Shown here: positions 1-8,545 of the stretch, piece after piece
How the letters are laid out: each line of letters begins with the position of its first letter
How positions within the stretch are numbered: position 1 is the stretch's first letter
Source of the DNA: Trichococcus sp. K1Tr
GTDB lineage: Bacteria; Bacillota; Bacilli; Lactobacillales; Aerococcaceae
Reading direction: 5' to 3'
NCBI RefSeq assembly: GCF_028309625.1
Contig: NZ_JAQMHR010000002.1
Span: forward strand, 62,001 to 126,000
Length of the DNA: 64,000 nucleotides
Translations under genes and position numbers: made by a program
The notes under the pieces: generated by a model
Told to the model about the DNA's origin: nothing
The model's database searches: none
What the model saw: only the letters and a program-made list of their open reading frames with translations

Positions 1-353
1 ACGAGCTGGAACAGAACGGCGAAATCATCCGTCCGATCCTGGGTGTATCCATGCTGGATCTCTCCCAGATTTCCGCGTCCCAACAAAGTTCGGTACTGAC
101 TCTGCCTGATGATGTGACGGCAGGCGTCGTCATCGCCGAAGTCCAGGCTTTGTCCGCAGCCGAATTGGGCGGATTGGAACAATATGACGTCATCACGGAA
201 ATGAATGGTGAAGCCGTAACGAGCATCGTCGACCTGCGCAAAATCCTGTATGCACTGGAAGTGGGAACCGATGTGGAAATCTCCTACTATCGCGGCGGCA
301 CGCTGCAGTCAACGACCGTGACCCTGACTGAAGGACAGACCTCGGCCGAATAA
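1..353 (+). CDS. htrA: HtrA/DegP-type serine protease, C-terminal PDZ part (5' truncated by window edge)
   Basis: The reading frame is open from base 3 and ends at a TAA at 351-353. The visible part opens with RPILGVSM, the usual linker into the PDZ domain of HtrA proteases. It continues with VVIAEVQALSAAELGGLEQYDVI, INGE-like MNGEAV and VDLRKILYALEVGTDVEISYYRGG, all classic PDZ features. HtrA is a membrane-anchored, surface-exposed quality-control protease; this domain binds substrate C-termini. The catalytic domain lies outside the window. In many Firmicutes htrA sits next to rlmH downstream of the walRK operon. Here rlmH is about 3 kb away, with ktrAB and a DnaA-box cluster in between. Confidence 0.9.
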   Translation, partial: ELEQNGEIIRPILGVSMLDLSQISASQQSSVLTLPDDVTAGVVIAEVQALSAAELGGLEQYDVITEMNGEAVTSIVDLRKILYALEVGTDVEISYYRGGTLQSTTVTLTEGQTSAE

Positions 354-377
354 GCTGAAAAGATAAATGAACTGTTG

Positions 378-426
378 AACACCCCGCAGGGCTTCTCTGG
401 AGAGAGACCATGCGGGGTATTTTGCA
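378..426 (+). terminator. Rho-independent terminator of htrA
   Basis: ACCCCGCA (381-388) pairs with TGCGGGGT (411-418) and is followed by ATTTTGC. It lies 25 bases after the htrA stop. Confidence 0.8.
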
Positions 427-603
427 TTTGTGGTCTGTAGTTATTGGTGACAGGGGGCTAGGAAGGTGATTGGATCCGGAAAGATGAATAAGTCAGAGTA
501 ATCCATGCTCTTGGACCGAAATTCGGTCGTAAAGATGGATAAGTCCAAGTTATCCATCTTCCAACCAGAAAATAAATCCAAAAAGAATAGAAATCCACAT
601 GAG

Positions 604-924
604 TGTGGATAATTTCTGTGGAAAAAAAGTTTTTGTGTGCAAAACGCGTAAATGATGATGGGAGCGGTGCTTTCTGAAAATGGAAGTTATGCACAGAAAT
701 CGGAGAAGTCTGTGCATAAGAGTATGACTCCATGTGAAAAAAACTGAATAAACGTTGGTAAATAAGGGTTATAATGCGATTTGATTGCTCAATACACCAT
801 GTGCATAACTGTGTGGGTAGGAGGATAATTCATTTTCAGGATAATCAATATGATGTGGCCAAAAATAATGCTACCACTAGATAACGGGGGAACGTGTGTA
901 CATGTGCATAACTTTTGTGGATAA
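604..924. other. DnaA-box cluster in a 630-bp gene-free region
   Basis: The gap between htrA and ktrA (about 421-1050) holds no convincing gene. It contains six exact matches to the DnaA box TTATNCACA: 604-612 (-), 687-695 (+), 711-719 (-), 800-808 (-), 903-911 (-) and 916-924 (-). Near matches TTATCCATC occur at 534-542 (-) and 550-558 (+). Two of the exact boxes carry the strong TTATCCACA form. Such density is not expected by chance. DnaA-box clusters occur at oriC and also at secondary sites that restrain initiation. No dnaA or dnaN is visible, so a secondary cluster is the safer reading. From memory, one of the mapped non-oriC clusters of Bacillus subtilis lies at yydA, its rlmH gene. Confidence 0.75.
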
Positions 925-1050
925 GGTGTGAGTTGGGTGTGTGAAGTGGGTATAACCGAAGCCGAAATCCAAAACCTATGTACCAAAAAGCTGATTCCGA
1001 TCATCAAAACCAAAAAAAATAGCACCCCGAAACCGGGATGCTGCGGTAAA

Positions 1051-1719
1051 TCAAGAAAGTTGGTTTAAGTAGTCGTAACGTTCAAAAACATCGGATTCGG
1101 TGATGCCCACAAGCACGATATCTTTATCCACAATGTAATCGCCAGTGAAGGATACATTCAGGTGCTCACCGCGGTGTTTGCGGAGGCCGATGATGTTGAT
1201 GTCGTATTTGTTGCGCAGGTCCAAGTCCCCGAGTGTTTTGCCTACCCATTTGGCAGGAGGATAGAATTCGATGATGGAAGTCTGTGCATCCAAGTTTACG
1301 ACATCTTCAATGTTTGTGCGCAGGATGTTTTTGGCGACGCGCATTCCGGTTTCCTTTTCAGGCAGGATGACAGTATCGGCGCCGATTGCCTCCAAAACCT
1401 CACGGTAATTTTTGTTTTTGGCTTTTGCGATGATATGCTGTATGCCAAGTTTTTTGCAGTTCATGACAGCCAGCACGCTTGCTTCCAATACTGTACCGGT
1501 AGCGATAACGACTACATCGCAGTCCGCGAGTCCGATCGATTCCAACAAGGCTAAATCCGTTACGTCTCCGATGATTCCTTTTGTGATGAATGGCTCCAAA
1601 CGGTTTACGTTCTCAGGATCCTTGTCGACGGCGATAACATCCGCATCGAATTCGCTCAACGTTTTTGCGATTGTCGATCCGAAAATACCAAGCCCCAAAA
1701 TTCCAACCAATTTACTCAT
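1051..1719 (-). CDS. ktrA: KtrA-type potassium uptake regulatory subunit (RCK/TrkA family)
   Basis: A 222-residue protein, the normal length for KtrA. The N-terminus carries a Rossmann nucleotide-binding motif (GILGLGIFGS, residues 6-15) and an acidic residue at the end of strand 2 (VIAVDKD), typical of the RCK_N domain. The C-terminal part, from about residue 135, fits RCK_C. KtrA forms a cytoplasmic ring that gates the KtrB channel in response to ATP/ADP and, in Firmicutes, c-di-AMP. An AGGAG ribosome site precedes the ATG. The gene starts 24 bases after ktrB, in the same direction, so the two form an operon. Confidence 0.9.
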   Translation of the reverse strand: MSKLVGILGLGIFGSTIAKTLSEFDADVIAVDKDPENVNRLEPFITKGIIGDVTDLALLESIGLADCDVVVIATGTVLEASVLAVMNCKKLGIQHIIAKAKNKNYREVLEAIGADTVILPEKETGMRVAKNILRTNIEDVVNLDAQTSIIEFYPPAKWVGKTLGDLDLRNKYDINIIGLRKHRGEHLNVSFTGDYIVDKDIVLVGITESDVFERYDYLNQLS

Positions 1720-1743
1720 ATTTAGATACGCTCCTCTTTGCTA

Positions 1744-3141
1744 TTATCCGATCAGGATAGTTCCTTTAGAAAATTCAACATCATGGACTTTCTGCGTGCG
1801 TCTGACTAAGCTGTCCAACATGGTGATCGGTCCGATACGCCCTGCGAACATCAATACCATAATCACGGCCTGACTCAATTCCCCCAGTGTAGGGGTTAGG
1901 TTGGCGCTGACACCCACCGTGGCAATCGCAGAAACTGATTCAAACAGAATGTAAATGAAATCCACTTCAGGATTCAGGATACTCAACACGCTGGTACCGA
2001 AAATCAAGGTTCCCAGAAGCGCCATAAAGATGACGAAAGCTTGACGGACTTGCTGGCGGCTGATTGTGTGGTTCGCGATATTCACATTGCTCTGCCCACG
2101 CAACTCGTTGTAGAGTGTCAGGAAAATGATCGCGAATGTGGTAGTCTTCAGACCGCCTGCGGTACCCCCTGGAGAACCACCGATGAACATGGTCAGCACA
2201 AACCAGAAGAGTGTAAAAGGATAAACGGTCGTATAGTCGATGGTCGCGAAACCGGCTGTTCGCATGGTGACGGTCTGGAAATAACCGGCCATAAGTTTTT
2301 GCGGGAAGGTGAATGTTCCGATTGAGTTCGGATTGTTGTATTCAACTGCGACGAAAAAGACAAGGCCCACAAGGATGATGATAAGCGAAACGCTGACAGC
2401 AAGGCGGCTGTGCAAGGACAGGCCGCGGAAAAAGACTTTTAGGCTAGGCCTGCATTTTTTCCCCAAGTAGCATTTTACGCTTTTCGATACATCGAACCAG
2501 ACCGAAAAACCGATACCGCCTAAAATGATAAGCGAAGTGATGACGTAGTTCACCAACGGGTCATGGACATAATCGACGAGACCGACATTTCCCAACGGAT
2601 CGAATCCGGCATTACAGAATGCGGAAATCGCCAAGAACAAGGAAGTGAACAAGCCAAGTGACCAACCCATTTCCGGCACAAAGCGGATTGAAAGCAGAAG
2701 GAAACCGGTAAGCTCAATAACGGCGGTATATTTCAGGATATCCGAAAGGTATTCCTTGAATCCACGTGCATCCCCACGGTTGATCCCTTCCTGAACGGCC
2801 AAGCGGTTCCGCAGGCCCATCCTTCCTCTCAGTCGCGTGATGATGGAAGCAATCAGAGTCATCAACCCCAAGCCCCCGATCTGCATCAAAGCTATCCCGA
2901 CGACCTGGCCGAAGATGGTGTAAGAGTCATGGACAGATTCGGTGAACAGTCCGGTTACACACACCATCGATATAGCGGTGAATAAGTTGTCGAAATAGGT
3001 TGCATTCGAAGTAGGCAGCTGACTGATCGGCAGCGTCAACAAAATCGATCCGGTAAAGATGACAAAAGCAAAACTCGTCGCAATTTTTTGCGAAGCAGTC
3101 CAACTCGAAAATTTCTTTAACACAGAAAAGTTCTTTAACAC
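1744..3141 (-). CDS. ktrB: KtrB-type potassium transporter membrane subunit (TrkH/KtrB family)
   Basis: A 465-residue integral membrane protein with four pore-loop signatures of the family: VCVTGLF, CNAGFDP, RTAGFATI and ATVGVSANL. Each carries the selectivity-filter glycine. It is the K+/Na+-conducting subunit that works with KtrA, encoded 24 bases downstream. The start is taken as GTG at 3139-3141; an in-frame stop lies just upstream and no ATG is available. The GAGGAG ribosome site is 13 bases away, slightly long. An ATT one codon earlier would have better spacing but is an unusual start. Transcription is divergent from rlmH. Confidence 0.9.
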   Translation of the reverse strand: MLKNFSVLKKFSSWTASQKIATSFAFVIFTGSILLTLPISQLPTSNATYFDNLFTAISMVCVTGLFTESVHDSYTIFGQVVGIALMQIGGLGLMTLIASIITRLRGRMGLRNRLAVQEGINRGDARGFKEYLSDILKYTAVIELTGFLLLSIRFVPEMGWSLGLFTSLFLAISAFCNAGFDPLGNVGLVDYVHDPLVNYVITSLIILGGIGFSVWFDVSKSVKCYLGKKCRPSLKVFFRGLSLHSRLAVSVSLIIILVGLVFFVAVEYNNPNSIGTFTFPQKLMAGYFQTVTMRTAGFATIDYTTVYPFTLFWFVLTMFIGGSPGGTAGGLKTTTFAIIFLTLYNELRGQSNVNIANHTISRQQVRQAFVIFMALLGTLIFGTSVLSILNPEVDFIYILFESVSAIATVGVSANLTPTLGELSQAVIMVLMFAGRIGPITMLDSLVRRTQKVHDVEFSKGTILIG

Positions 3142-3192
3142 AATGGTTCAAATTCTCCTCTCAAATAGCATGCGAATAGGATTTGTTACTTC

Positions 3193-3220
3193 ATTATAAT
3201 GCTATCGCATGATTAAGCAA
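3193..3220 (-). promoter_or_regulatory. Candidate sigma-A promoter of ktrBA
   Basis: Read on the minus strand, TTGCTT (3220-3215) and a perfect TATAAT (3198-3193) are separated by 16 bases, about 50 bases before ktrB. Confidence 0.55.
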
Positions 3221-3466
3221 CTCAAAAGCATAAGAGTATCTTAAATCATTTGCAGAAAAAAGCAACTGGTTTTCACGCCTTTTTCAGACGAAAATTGCAC
3301 TTTTCTTCATATTATAATAAGACTGTACAACCAGTTTGGTTAATAATAAGATAAACAGGAAATCCTAGATATATTTTCGTCAATAAGCCGTCAAACAAAA
3401 AGACGGTTGCGAAATCGCATTTGTTCCCATAGGATAGTAGATGAGAACAAAAAGGAGCGAAAAGGA

Positions 3467-3946
3467 ATGAACATTAAAATAATCACGGTTGGAAAATTGA
3501 AGGAGAAATATCTGAAGGAGGGCATCGCCGAATACACGAAGCGGCTCGGCAGCTACTGCAAGCTGCAGATCATCGAAGTCGCAGATGAAAAGGCGCCCGA
3601 AAACCTGAGCGACAAAGAGATGGAAATGATCAAGGACAAGGAGGGCGAAAAGATCCTCGCAAAAATCCCGGAACAGAGCTACGTCTTCGCGATGGCGATC
3701 CAAGGAAAACAGTACGATTCGGTGGAATTCGCCAACGAAATCGACAAACTCGGAACCTCCGGCAAAAGCGACATCGTCTTCATCATCGGCGGCTCGCTCG
3801 GACTCAGCCAAGCCGTCCTGTCCCGCGCCAACCAACACATCTCCTTCGGCAAACTGACCTACCCGCACCAACTCATGCGCCTGGTGCTTGTCGAGCAGAT
3901 CTACCGCGCTTTCCGGATTATCCATGGGCATGCTTATCATAAGTAA
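3467..3946 (+). CDS. rlmH: 23S rRNA (pseudouridine-1915 N3)-methyltransferase RlmH
   Basis: A 159-residue protein of the SPOUT methyltransferase family. It methylates pseudouridine 1915 in helix 69 of 23S rRNA in the 70S ribosome, using S-adenosylmethionine. Visible family signatures are the N-terminal [14 protein letters not shown], the SAM-site [10 protein letters not shown] and the C-terminal [27 protein letters not shown]. The length equals that of characterised RlmH. The ATG at 3467 is chosen because AGGAG lies 10 bases upstream and the protein then begins as the family does. Codon use is GC-rich compared with the gene that follows. Confidence 0.97.
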   Translation: MNIKIITVGKLKEKYLKEGIAEYTKRLGSYCKLQIIEVADEKAPENLSDKEMEMIKDKEGEKILAKIPEQSYVFAMAIQGKQYDSVEFANEIDKLGTSGKSDIVFIIGGSLGLSQAVLSRANQHISFGKLTYPHQLMRLVLVEQIYRAFRIIHGHAYHK

Positions 3947-4099
3947 ATGCGATTTGTAGTTCTGATTTATTTACTTTGAGGAAATAGCGTTGTTAGTTCT
4001 GGAAAATTATTCTTAAGTAACAAAATTGAAGAAGATTAAGTACATTAGGTGTATTATGACTAGAAAAATTAACTATGTAAACAAGAGCGAGGTGAAGTA

Positions 4100-5269
4100 A
4101 TGAATACAATATTTTTTTCGTGGCAGAGTGATTTGCCAAATTCAGATAATCGCAACTTTATTGAGGATGTAATAAAAAAATGTATTAAAGAATTAAATCA
4201 AAATGATTTTTCGTTAGTATTAAGTATTGATAAAGATACTAATCAGTTGGCAGGGTCCCCTGATATAGCAAATTCTATTTTAACTAAAATTTCCAAATCT
4301 TCAGCTTTTGTTGCGGATATATCTATTATTAATGATAATAGTTCTGATCGTAAAACGCCTAATCCAAATGTATTATTTGAGCTAGGTTATGCTGTTAAAC
4401 AATTAGGTTGGGAAAATGTAATCTGTTTATTTAATACAGACTCTGGTTCTCTTGAAGAACTGCCATTTGATTTAAGAAATAGAAGAGTATTGACTTATTC
4501 AATTAAAAATAAAGTAAAGTCGGAAGAAAAAAAGAAATTAATTCAAATTTTTAAAGGAATTTTAAGAGATAATGAACGACGAATGGAATTATCTAGAGAA
4601 ATTATTGATTATTACAATGTGGATATCTATAATCAAATGATTTTATTACTAAAAAATATAAGCAAATTTTTAAGACCTGAAGAAAATCATGGAGGGATTT
4701 CTTTTAAACAGATTAATTTAACATTATCTATCGTAGAATCTGAAGTTAAAGATGCTATTGCTGATAATTCACATTTAGGATTCACTTTGTTTAAAGACTA
4801 TTCTGAAATAGAAAACAACTTTAATTCGTTATTAAATAAAATTATCCAAGTTAAATATTTCAATGATACTCATTATTTGCCATTGATAAATTTGATTAAA
4901 ACTTTAAGAAAATGGAATAGAATTCAAAATAGACATATTTATCTAAAAGATTTTTTGAGAAGTAGTGTAATATCAGATATATATAAGGTTGTGGGTTCTC
5001 AATCTGAAAGAAAGCTTTTATTAAAGCGACTTGATGATAATAATCATGATATTGGTAAAGTGATCGATTTTGGGGATTTTAAAAGTGTTTATTCAGAAGA
5101 TGACTTAATAAGTACATTTAGATTTAATAATCAAAGATATCTAGAGATATACAGTGAGTTTATTTTAGAAATAGTAAATAACATTAATACTTGGATTGAA
5201 TTAAATGACGGAGAGTTTTTGATTGATAATGTTTCAATGGAGTTTTCAATCAAAAATAAAGAGAATTAA
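4100..5269 (+). CDS. TIR-like nucleotide-binding domain protein, putative stand-alone defence gene
   Basis: A 389-residue protein. Residues 1-120 look like the bacterial TIR-like domain found in CBASS/Pycsar effectors (Pfam CAP12 type, by recollection). They include FFSWQSD near the N-terminus, SPDIANSI, AFVADISII and NPNVLFELGYAV; Glu94 in the last stretch would be the candidate NAD-hydrolysing residue. Residues 150-389 are helical, without recognisable motifs or membrane segments. The gene is far richer in A+T than its neighbours and uses AT-ending codons throughout, which suggests recent transfer. An AGCGAGGTGAAG ribosome site precedes the ATG. No cyclase or other partner gene is adjacent. 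The domain call is moderately secure; the defence role is inferred. Confidence 0.6.
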   Translation: MNTIFFSWQSDLPNSDNRNFIEDVIKKCIKELNQNDFSLVLSIDKDTNQLAGSPDIANSILTKISKSSAFVADISIINDNSSDRKTPNPNVLFELGYAVKQLGWENVICLFNTDSGSLEELPFDLRNRRVLTYSIKNKVKSEEKKKLIQIFKGILRDNERRMELSREIIDYYNVDIYNQMILLLKNISKFLRPEENHGGISFKQINLTLSIVESEVKDAIADNSHLGFTLFKDYSEIENNFNSLLNKIIQVKYFNDTHYLPLINLIKTLRKWNRIQNRHIYLKDFLRSSVISDIYKVVGSQSERKLLLKRLDDNNHDIGKVIDFGDFKSVYSEDDLISTFRFNNQRYLEIYSEFILEIVNNINTWIELNDGEFLIDNVSMEFSIKNKEN

Positions 5270-5406
5270 TTTTTTATTAACAATTTCATAAGACTTAGTT
5301 GAAATTGCCAATAGAGAGACGTTATCCGTAACTGAAGTATAGCGATTAATAAACCGCAGTTACGAATGATATGCACATGCATATCATAAATGAAGTCATT
5401 TTTCTG

Positions 5407-5517
5407 AGGGGAATGGCGGTATGACGGCATTCCTACGCCGGATACAGAAATGGCTTAAAAAAGAGAATGCCAAATAAAGCGGAAAGCCCATAGTGACGGG
5501 CTTCCCGCTTTGTTTTT
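5407..5517 (+). repeat. Dispersed terminator-bearing repeat, copy A (fills the 5270-5617 gap)
   Basis: The 348-base gap after the TIR-like gene contains this element and no gene. It shares an upstream block (TATGACGGCATTC, then AAAAAAGAGAAT) and a hairpin with copies at 14511-14570, 31607-31712 and 40304-40375. The hairpin (5477-5510) pairs AAGCGG-AAAGCCC with GGGCTT-CCCGCTT and ends in TGTTTTT, so it can act as a terminator. Confidence 0.6.
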
Positions 5518-5617
5518 GCTTTCCGGATCATCGTGCAAAGAAATTACTTAAGAACTGTGCCACTTGTTGAGAGCACCTACAATAAATACGCTCATATGGA
5601 ATTCCTCCTATTCGTAT

Positions 5618-6685
5618 TTAGTTTAATTCTATTCGATATAATTTATCATCATCGGAAGATCCATCACCTCTACCGTCAAGGTTATTTGTTATAAAAAATA
5701 GGTCATCGCCAACAATTAAAACGTCTCTTATCCTTCCATAGTCTTCAATAAAAGAATGAACAGTTTGATTTTCTAAATCAAACTCAAGAATAGCACTCCC
5801 TCTCAATGCAGCTACGTATAAGTGATTATTCCACTCATCCATGCCAGAAGGGGCCCAAGTTTCATCAGAACCAGAGGTAAATAACGGACCTTCCATGCCC
5901 TCCTGTTCTTCTGTACCTTCAATCAGTGGCCAGCCATAATTTTTGCCTGCTTCGATTATATTAATTTCATCGTTGGCATGATTTCCATGTTCACTTGCGT
6001 ACATTGTCCCATCAGGAGTCCAAACCAGCCCTTGTGGATTTCGGTGTCCATAGCTAAAAATATAGCTATTTTCATAGGGATTGTCTTCAGGTATTGTCCC
6101 ATCGAGATTTAATCTTAAAATTTTCCCATTCAATGAATCCAATTCTTGAACTTCATTGAGGTTATAGGCATCTCCTACGGTTACATACAACTTATTATCT
6201 GGTCCGATGGCTAATCGGCCACCGTCATGATAGTTCCCTGCTGGAAGTTGGTCGAGCAATATTTCAACTTCTGCCCATTCATTATTTTCCAAACGCAATT
6301 TGACGATTCTATTAAAGGCTCCTTTTGCCTTCAAATAAGTATAATAGGCAAAAGCTTCATTATTTTCTTCAAAGTTTGGGTCTAAGATAAAACCAAGTAA
6401 TCCCGCCTCTGATCCACCAGATAAGTCTTCGCTTAAATGAACTGTTTGCCGCTCTAATTCATTTCCTTTAATTCTTACAATATTTCCCGGTCTTTCACTG
6501 ATATAAAAAACATCTTCATGCTTCTGAATTGACCATGGCACGTCTAAATTTCCAGCTAACTCCACAGCTCCATCACTATGCTGATTGCTTGCTTCAGTGC
6601 TATCCGATGATGGCGATTGTTTTAGCGATGAGCAACTTGCTAATAGAAGTGACACAGATAATCCCAGAATAAAGATTTTCTTCAT
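5618..6685 (-). CDS. PQQ-dependent-type sugar dehydrogenase lipoprotein (GSDH family)
   Basis: A 355-residue exported lipoprotein with signal sequence and lipobox LLASC (Cys18). From about residue 45 it follows the glucose/sorbosone dehydrogenase beta-propeller: ISERPGNIVRI, HDGGRLAIGPDNKLYV, GKILRLNLDGTIPEDNPY, YGHRNPQGLVW and ASEHGNHANDEINII. Family members oxidise aldoses outside the membrane, some with PQQ as cofactor. Whether this organism makes or imports PQQ cannot be told from the window. The gene stands alone; a purine-rich stretch (GGAGCGGAAAAAA) just before the ATG gives a ribosome site. Confidence 0.85.
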   Translation of the reverse strand: MKKIFILGLSVSLLLASCSSLKQSPSSDSTEASNQHSDGAVELAGNLDVPWSIQKHEDVFYISERPGNIVRIKGNELERQTVHLSEDLSGGSEAGLLGFILDPNFEENNEAFAYYTYLKAKGAFNRIVKLRLENNEWAEVEILLDQLPAGNYHDGGRLAIGPDNKLYVTVGDAYNLNEVQELDSLNGKILRLNLDGTIPEDNPYENSYIFSYGHRNPQGLVWTPDGTMYASEHGNHANDEINIIEAGKNYGWPLIEGTEEQEGMEGPLFTSGSDETWAPSGMDEWNNHLYVAALRGSAILEFDLENQTVHSFIEDYGRIRDVLIVGDDLFFITNNLDGRGDGSSDDDKLYRIELN

Positions 6686-6894
6686 TTTTTTCCGCTCCTT
6701 CGCGAATAAGCCTCTTTAAGGTCATTATACTGCGAGGGTAGGACGAGATGAAATAATTCGGTGGAACGTATGTTACCTGCCACAATAACCCCAAATATTT
6801 GACACTCTTTTTTTGTTTCTTTTACAATAGGCGTGTAGTAATGATAGTACCCTTTGCATTGTGATTGCTTCATTTTGATAGAGGAGGAAAGACA

Positions 6895-7410
6895 ATGTCA
6901 CAGAATCAGCTTATTTGGCACATAGAAAATGAACGGATCCTGATAATGGAACGGCTTTTTGATGCGCCAAGGGAAAAAGTATTCAAAATGTTTACAGACA
7001 CGGAGTATCTAAAAAAATTTTGGGGCCCGCACGGCTTTGAATTGCCGCATTCAAAGATGGACTTTCGCGAAGATGGCGAATGGCATTATGGCATGCAGTC
7101 AGTCGACACCAGCCAGGAGACATTCGGAATGGTATTTTGGGGTAAAGCCAACTACACAGAAATTGTCGAACCGGAACGCATTGCATATATGGATTACTTC
7201 TCTGATCAGACGGGCAGGGTAGATCCTGATATGCCAGCCAGTAAAGTCACGATGGACTTCATGGATTTAGGCAATCAAACGAAACTTATCAGTAAAACGG
7301 AGCTCGAAGATGCTGATGCGCTGAAAAGTTTGCTCGATACGGGCATGATAGGTGGTATCACTGAGACATGGGAGCGTTTAGATAAATTATTGGAAAAGCA
7401 ATCAACCTAG
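6895..7410 (+). CDS. SRPBCC/AHSA1 domain protein
   Basis: A 171-residue cytoplasmic protein of the START-like SRPBCC superfamily, AHSA1-related branch. The signature MERLFDAPREKVFKMFTDTEYLKKFWGPHGF is the standard N-terminal strand-helix of this fold. The fold forms a hydrophobic pocket; the ligand of this member is unknown. The ATG at 6895 is preferred over one 30 bases earlier because AGAGGAGGAAAG lies directly in front of it. It is a single gene, divergent from the sugar dehydrogenase gene. Confidence 0.8.
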   Translation: MSQNQLIWHIENERILIMERLFDAPREKVFKMFTDTEYLKKFWGPHGFELPHSKMDFREDGEWHYGMQSVDTSQETFGMVFWGKANYTEIVEPERIAYMDYFSDQTGRVDPDMPASKVTMDFMDLGNQTKLISKTELEDADALKSLLDTGMIGGITETWERLDKLLEKQST

Positions 7411-7522
7411 TCGCGATTGAGGGAATTTGATGTTCTATAGGCATTGTGTTTTATGATTGGCCGTATGGCATTGATGGTTAAAAGTTCTGAACCACCATCA
7501 ATGCGGGAAAAAACAGAACGGG

Positions 7523-7564
7523 AATAACGAAAAGCTTAAGTAAATGCTTTTCGTTATTTTTTTT
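7523..7564. terminator. Bidirectional hairpin terminator
   Basis: AATAACGAAAAGC pairs with GCTTTTCGTTATT and is followed by a run of eight or more T. It lies about 110 bases after the AHSA1 gene. Confidence 0.8.
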
Positions 7565-7693
7565 GAAAGCTTGAAAAAGGACAATTCCAACAAGTTGATT
7601 AAAATCACCGGTGTTGAGATAATGAAGCGAAATGAACTTACTTCAACGTACTGATAAAAAAGATTGGGTAAAAGTTTGAGAGGGTGGTGGGCT

Positions 7694-8413
7694 ATGTCTA
7701 ACATAATCGAGCAGGTAAGGCAGGAACTAATCAACAATTCAGACGAAACGACAAAGGAAAGCGGCAAACGATTTTTTAAGGAAGAAGTGAGACTGTATGG
7801 CGTAAAAACTATGACAGTTTCGAAGATTTCCAAAGAGGCATTTAAAAGCGTCGCAAAGCTTTCCAAAAAAGAAATATTTGATTTATGTGAACAACTGTGG
7901 CTTTCGGGAATGATGGAGGAATCTTTTATTGCCTGCAATTGGACATATGCGATCAAGAAACAATACACTGAAGATGATTTTCTTCTGTTTGAAAGATGGG
8001 CAGATGAATATGTGACCAACTGGGCATCTTGTGATACTTTCTGTAACCACACTGTTGGGACATTCTTGGAAATGTATCCAGGGTATATAGAAAAATTAAA
8101 AGATTGGACGAAATCCCAAAACAGATGGGTTAGGCGGGCGTCAGCTGTATCGCTTATCATACCAGCCAAAAAGGGTCTATTTAAAGATGATATTTTTGAA
8201 ATTGCCGACAGTTTATTGTTGGATAAGGATGATTTAGTGCAAAAAGGGTATGGCTGGATGCTGAAATCGTTATGCACCAAGTATGAAGATGAAGTATACC
8301 AGTATGTGTTGAGCAAGAGGGACACAATGCCCAGAACTGCATTAAGGTATGCTATAGAAAAAATGCCAAAGCCAATGAAGCAGGAGGCCATGAAAAGAGA
8401 GAAGAAAAAGTGA
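7694..8413 (+). CDS. DNA alkylation repair protein, AlkD-like HEAT-repeat family
   Basis: A 239-residue helical protein. It matches the AlkD family by its repeated HEAT-like helices and the core WLSGMMEESFIACNWTY, WASCDTFCNHTVG and SQNRWVRRASAVSLIIP. The WVRRASAVS segment is the most conserved family motif. AlkD enzymes are monofunctional glycosylases that remove bulky or cationic alkylated purines without base flipping. The ATG at 7694 is chosen over a TTG 30 bases upstream because AGGGTGG sits six bases before it. It ends in a run of basic residues. Confidence 0.8.
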   Translation: MSNIIEQVRQELINNSDETTKESGKRFFKEEVRLYGVKTMTVSKISKEAFKSVAKLSKKEIFDLCEQLWLSGMMEESFIACNWTYAIKKQYTEDDFLLFERWADEYVTNWASCDTFCNHTVGTFLEMYPGYIEKLKDWTKSQNRWVRRASAVSLIIPAKKGLFKDDIFEIADSLLLDKDDLVQKGYGWMLKSLCTKYEDEVYQYVLSKRDTMPRTALRYAIEKMPKPMKQEAMKREKKK

Positions 8414-8545
8414 GTAAGAGTCAGCATTCTCACTTCCGTAGCTTATGTAATCTACATTTATACGCTGCAAAATGCAGTGGCTTTTTGAACAGCAGGGTAT
8501 CACTATATTTCAGTTGGCGTTTCAATAATTAAGAGGTGAAATAAG

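Noticed and set aside
604-924. Calling this oriC outright
   Set aside because: No dnaA, dnaN or clear AT-rich unwinding element is visible, so only a DnaA-box cluster is claimed.
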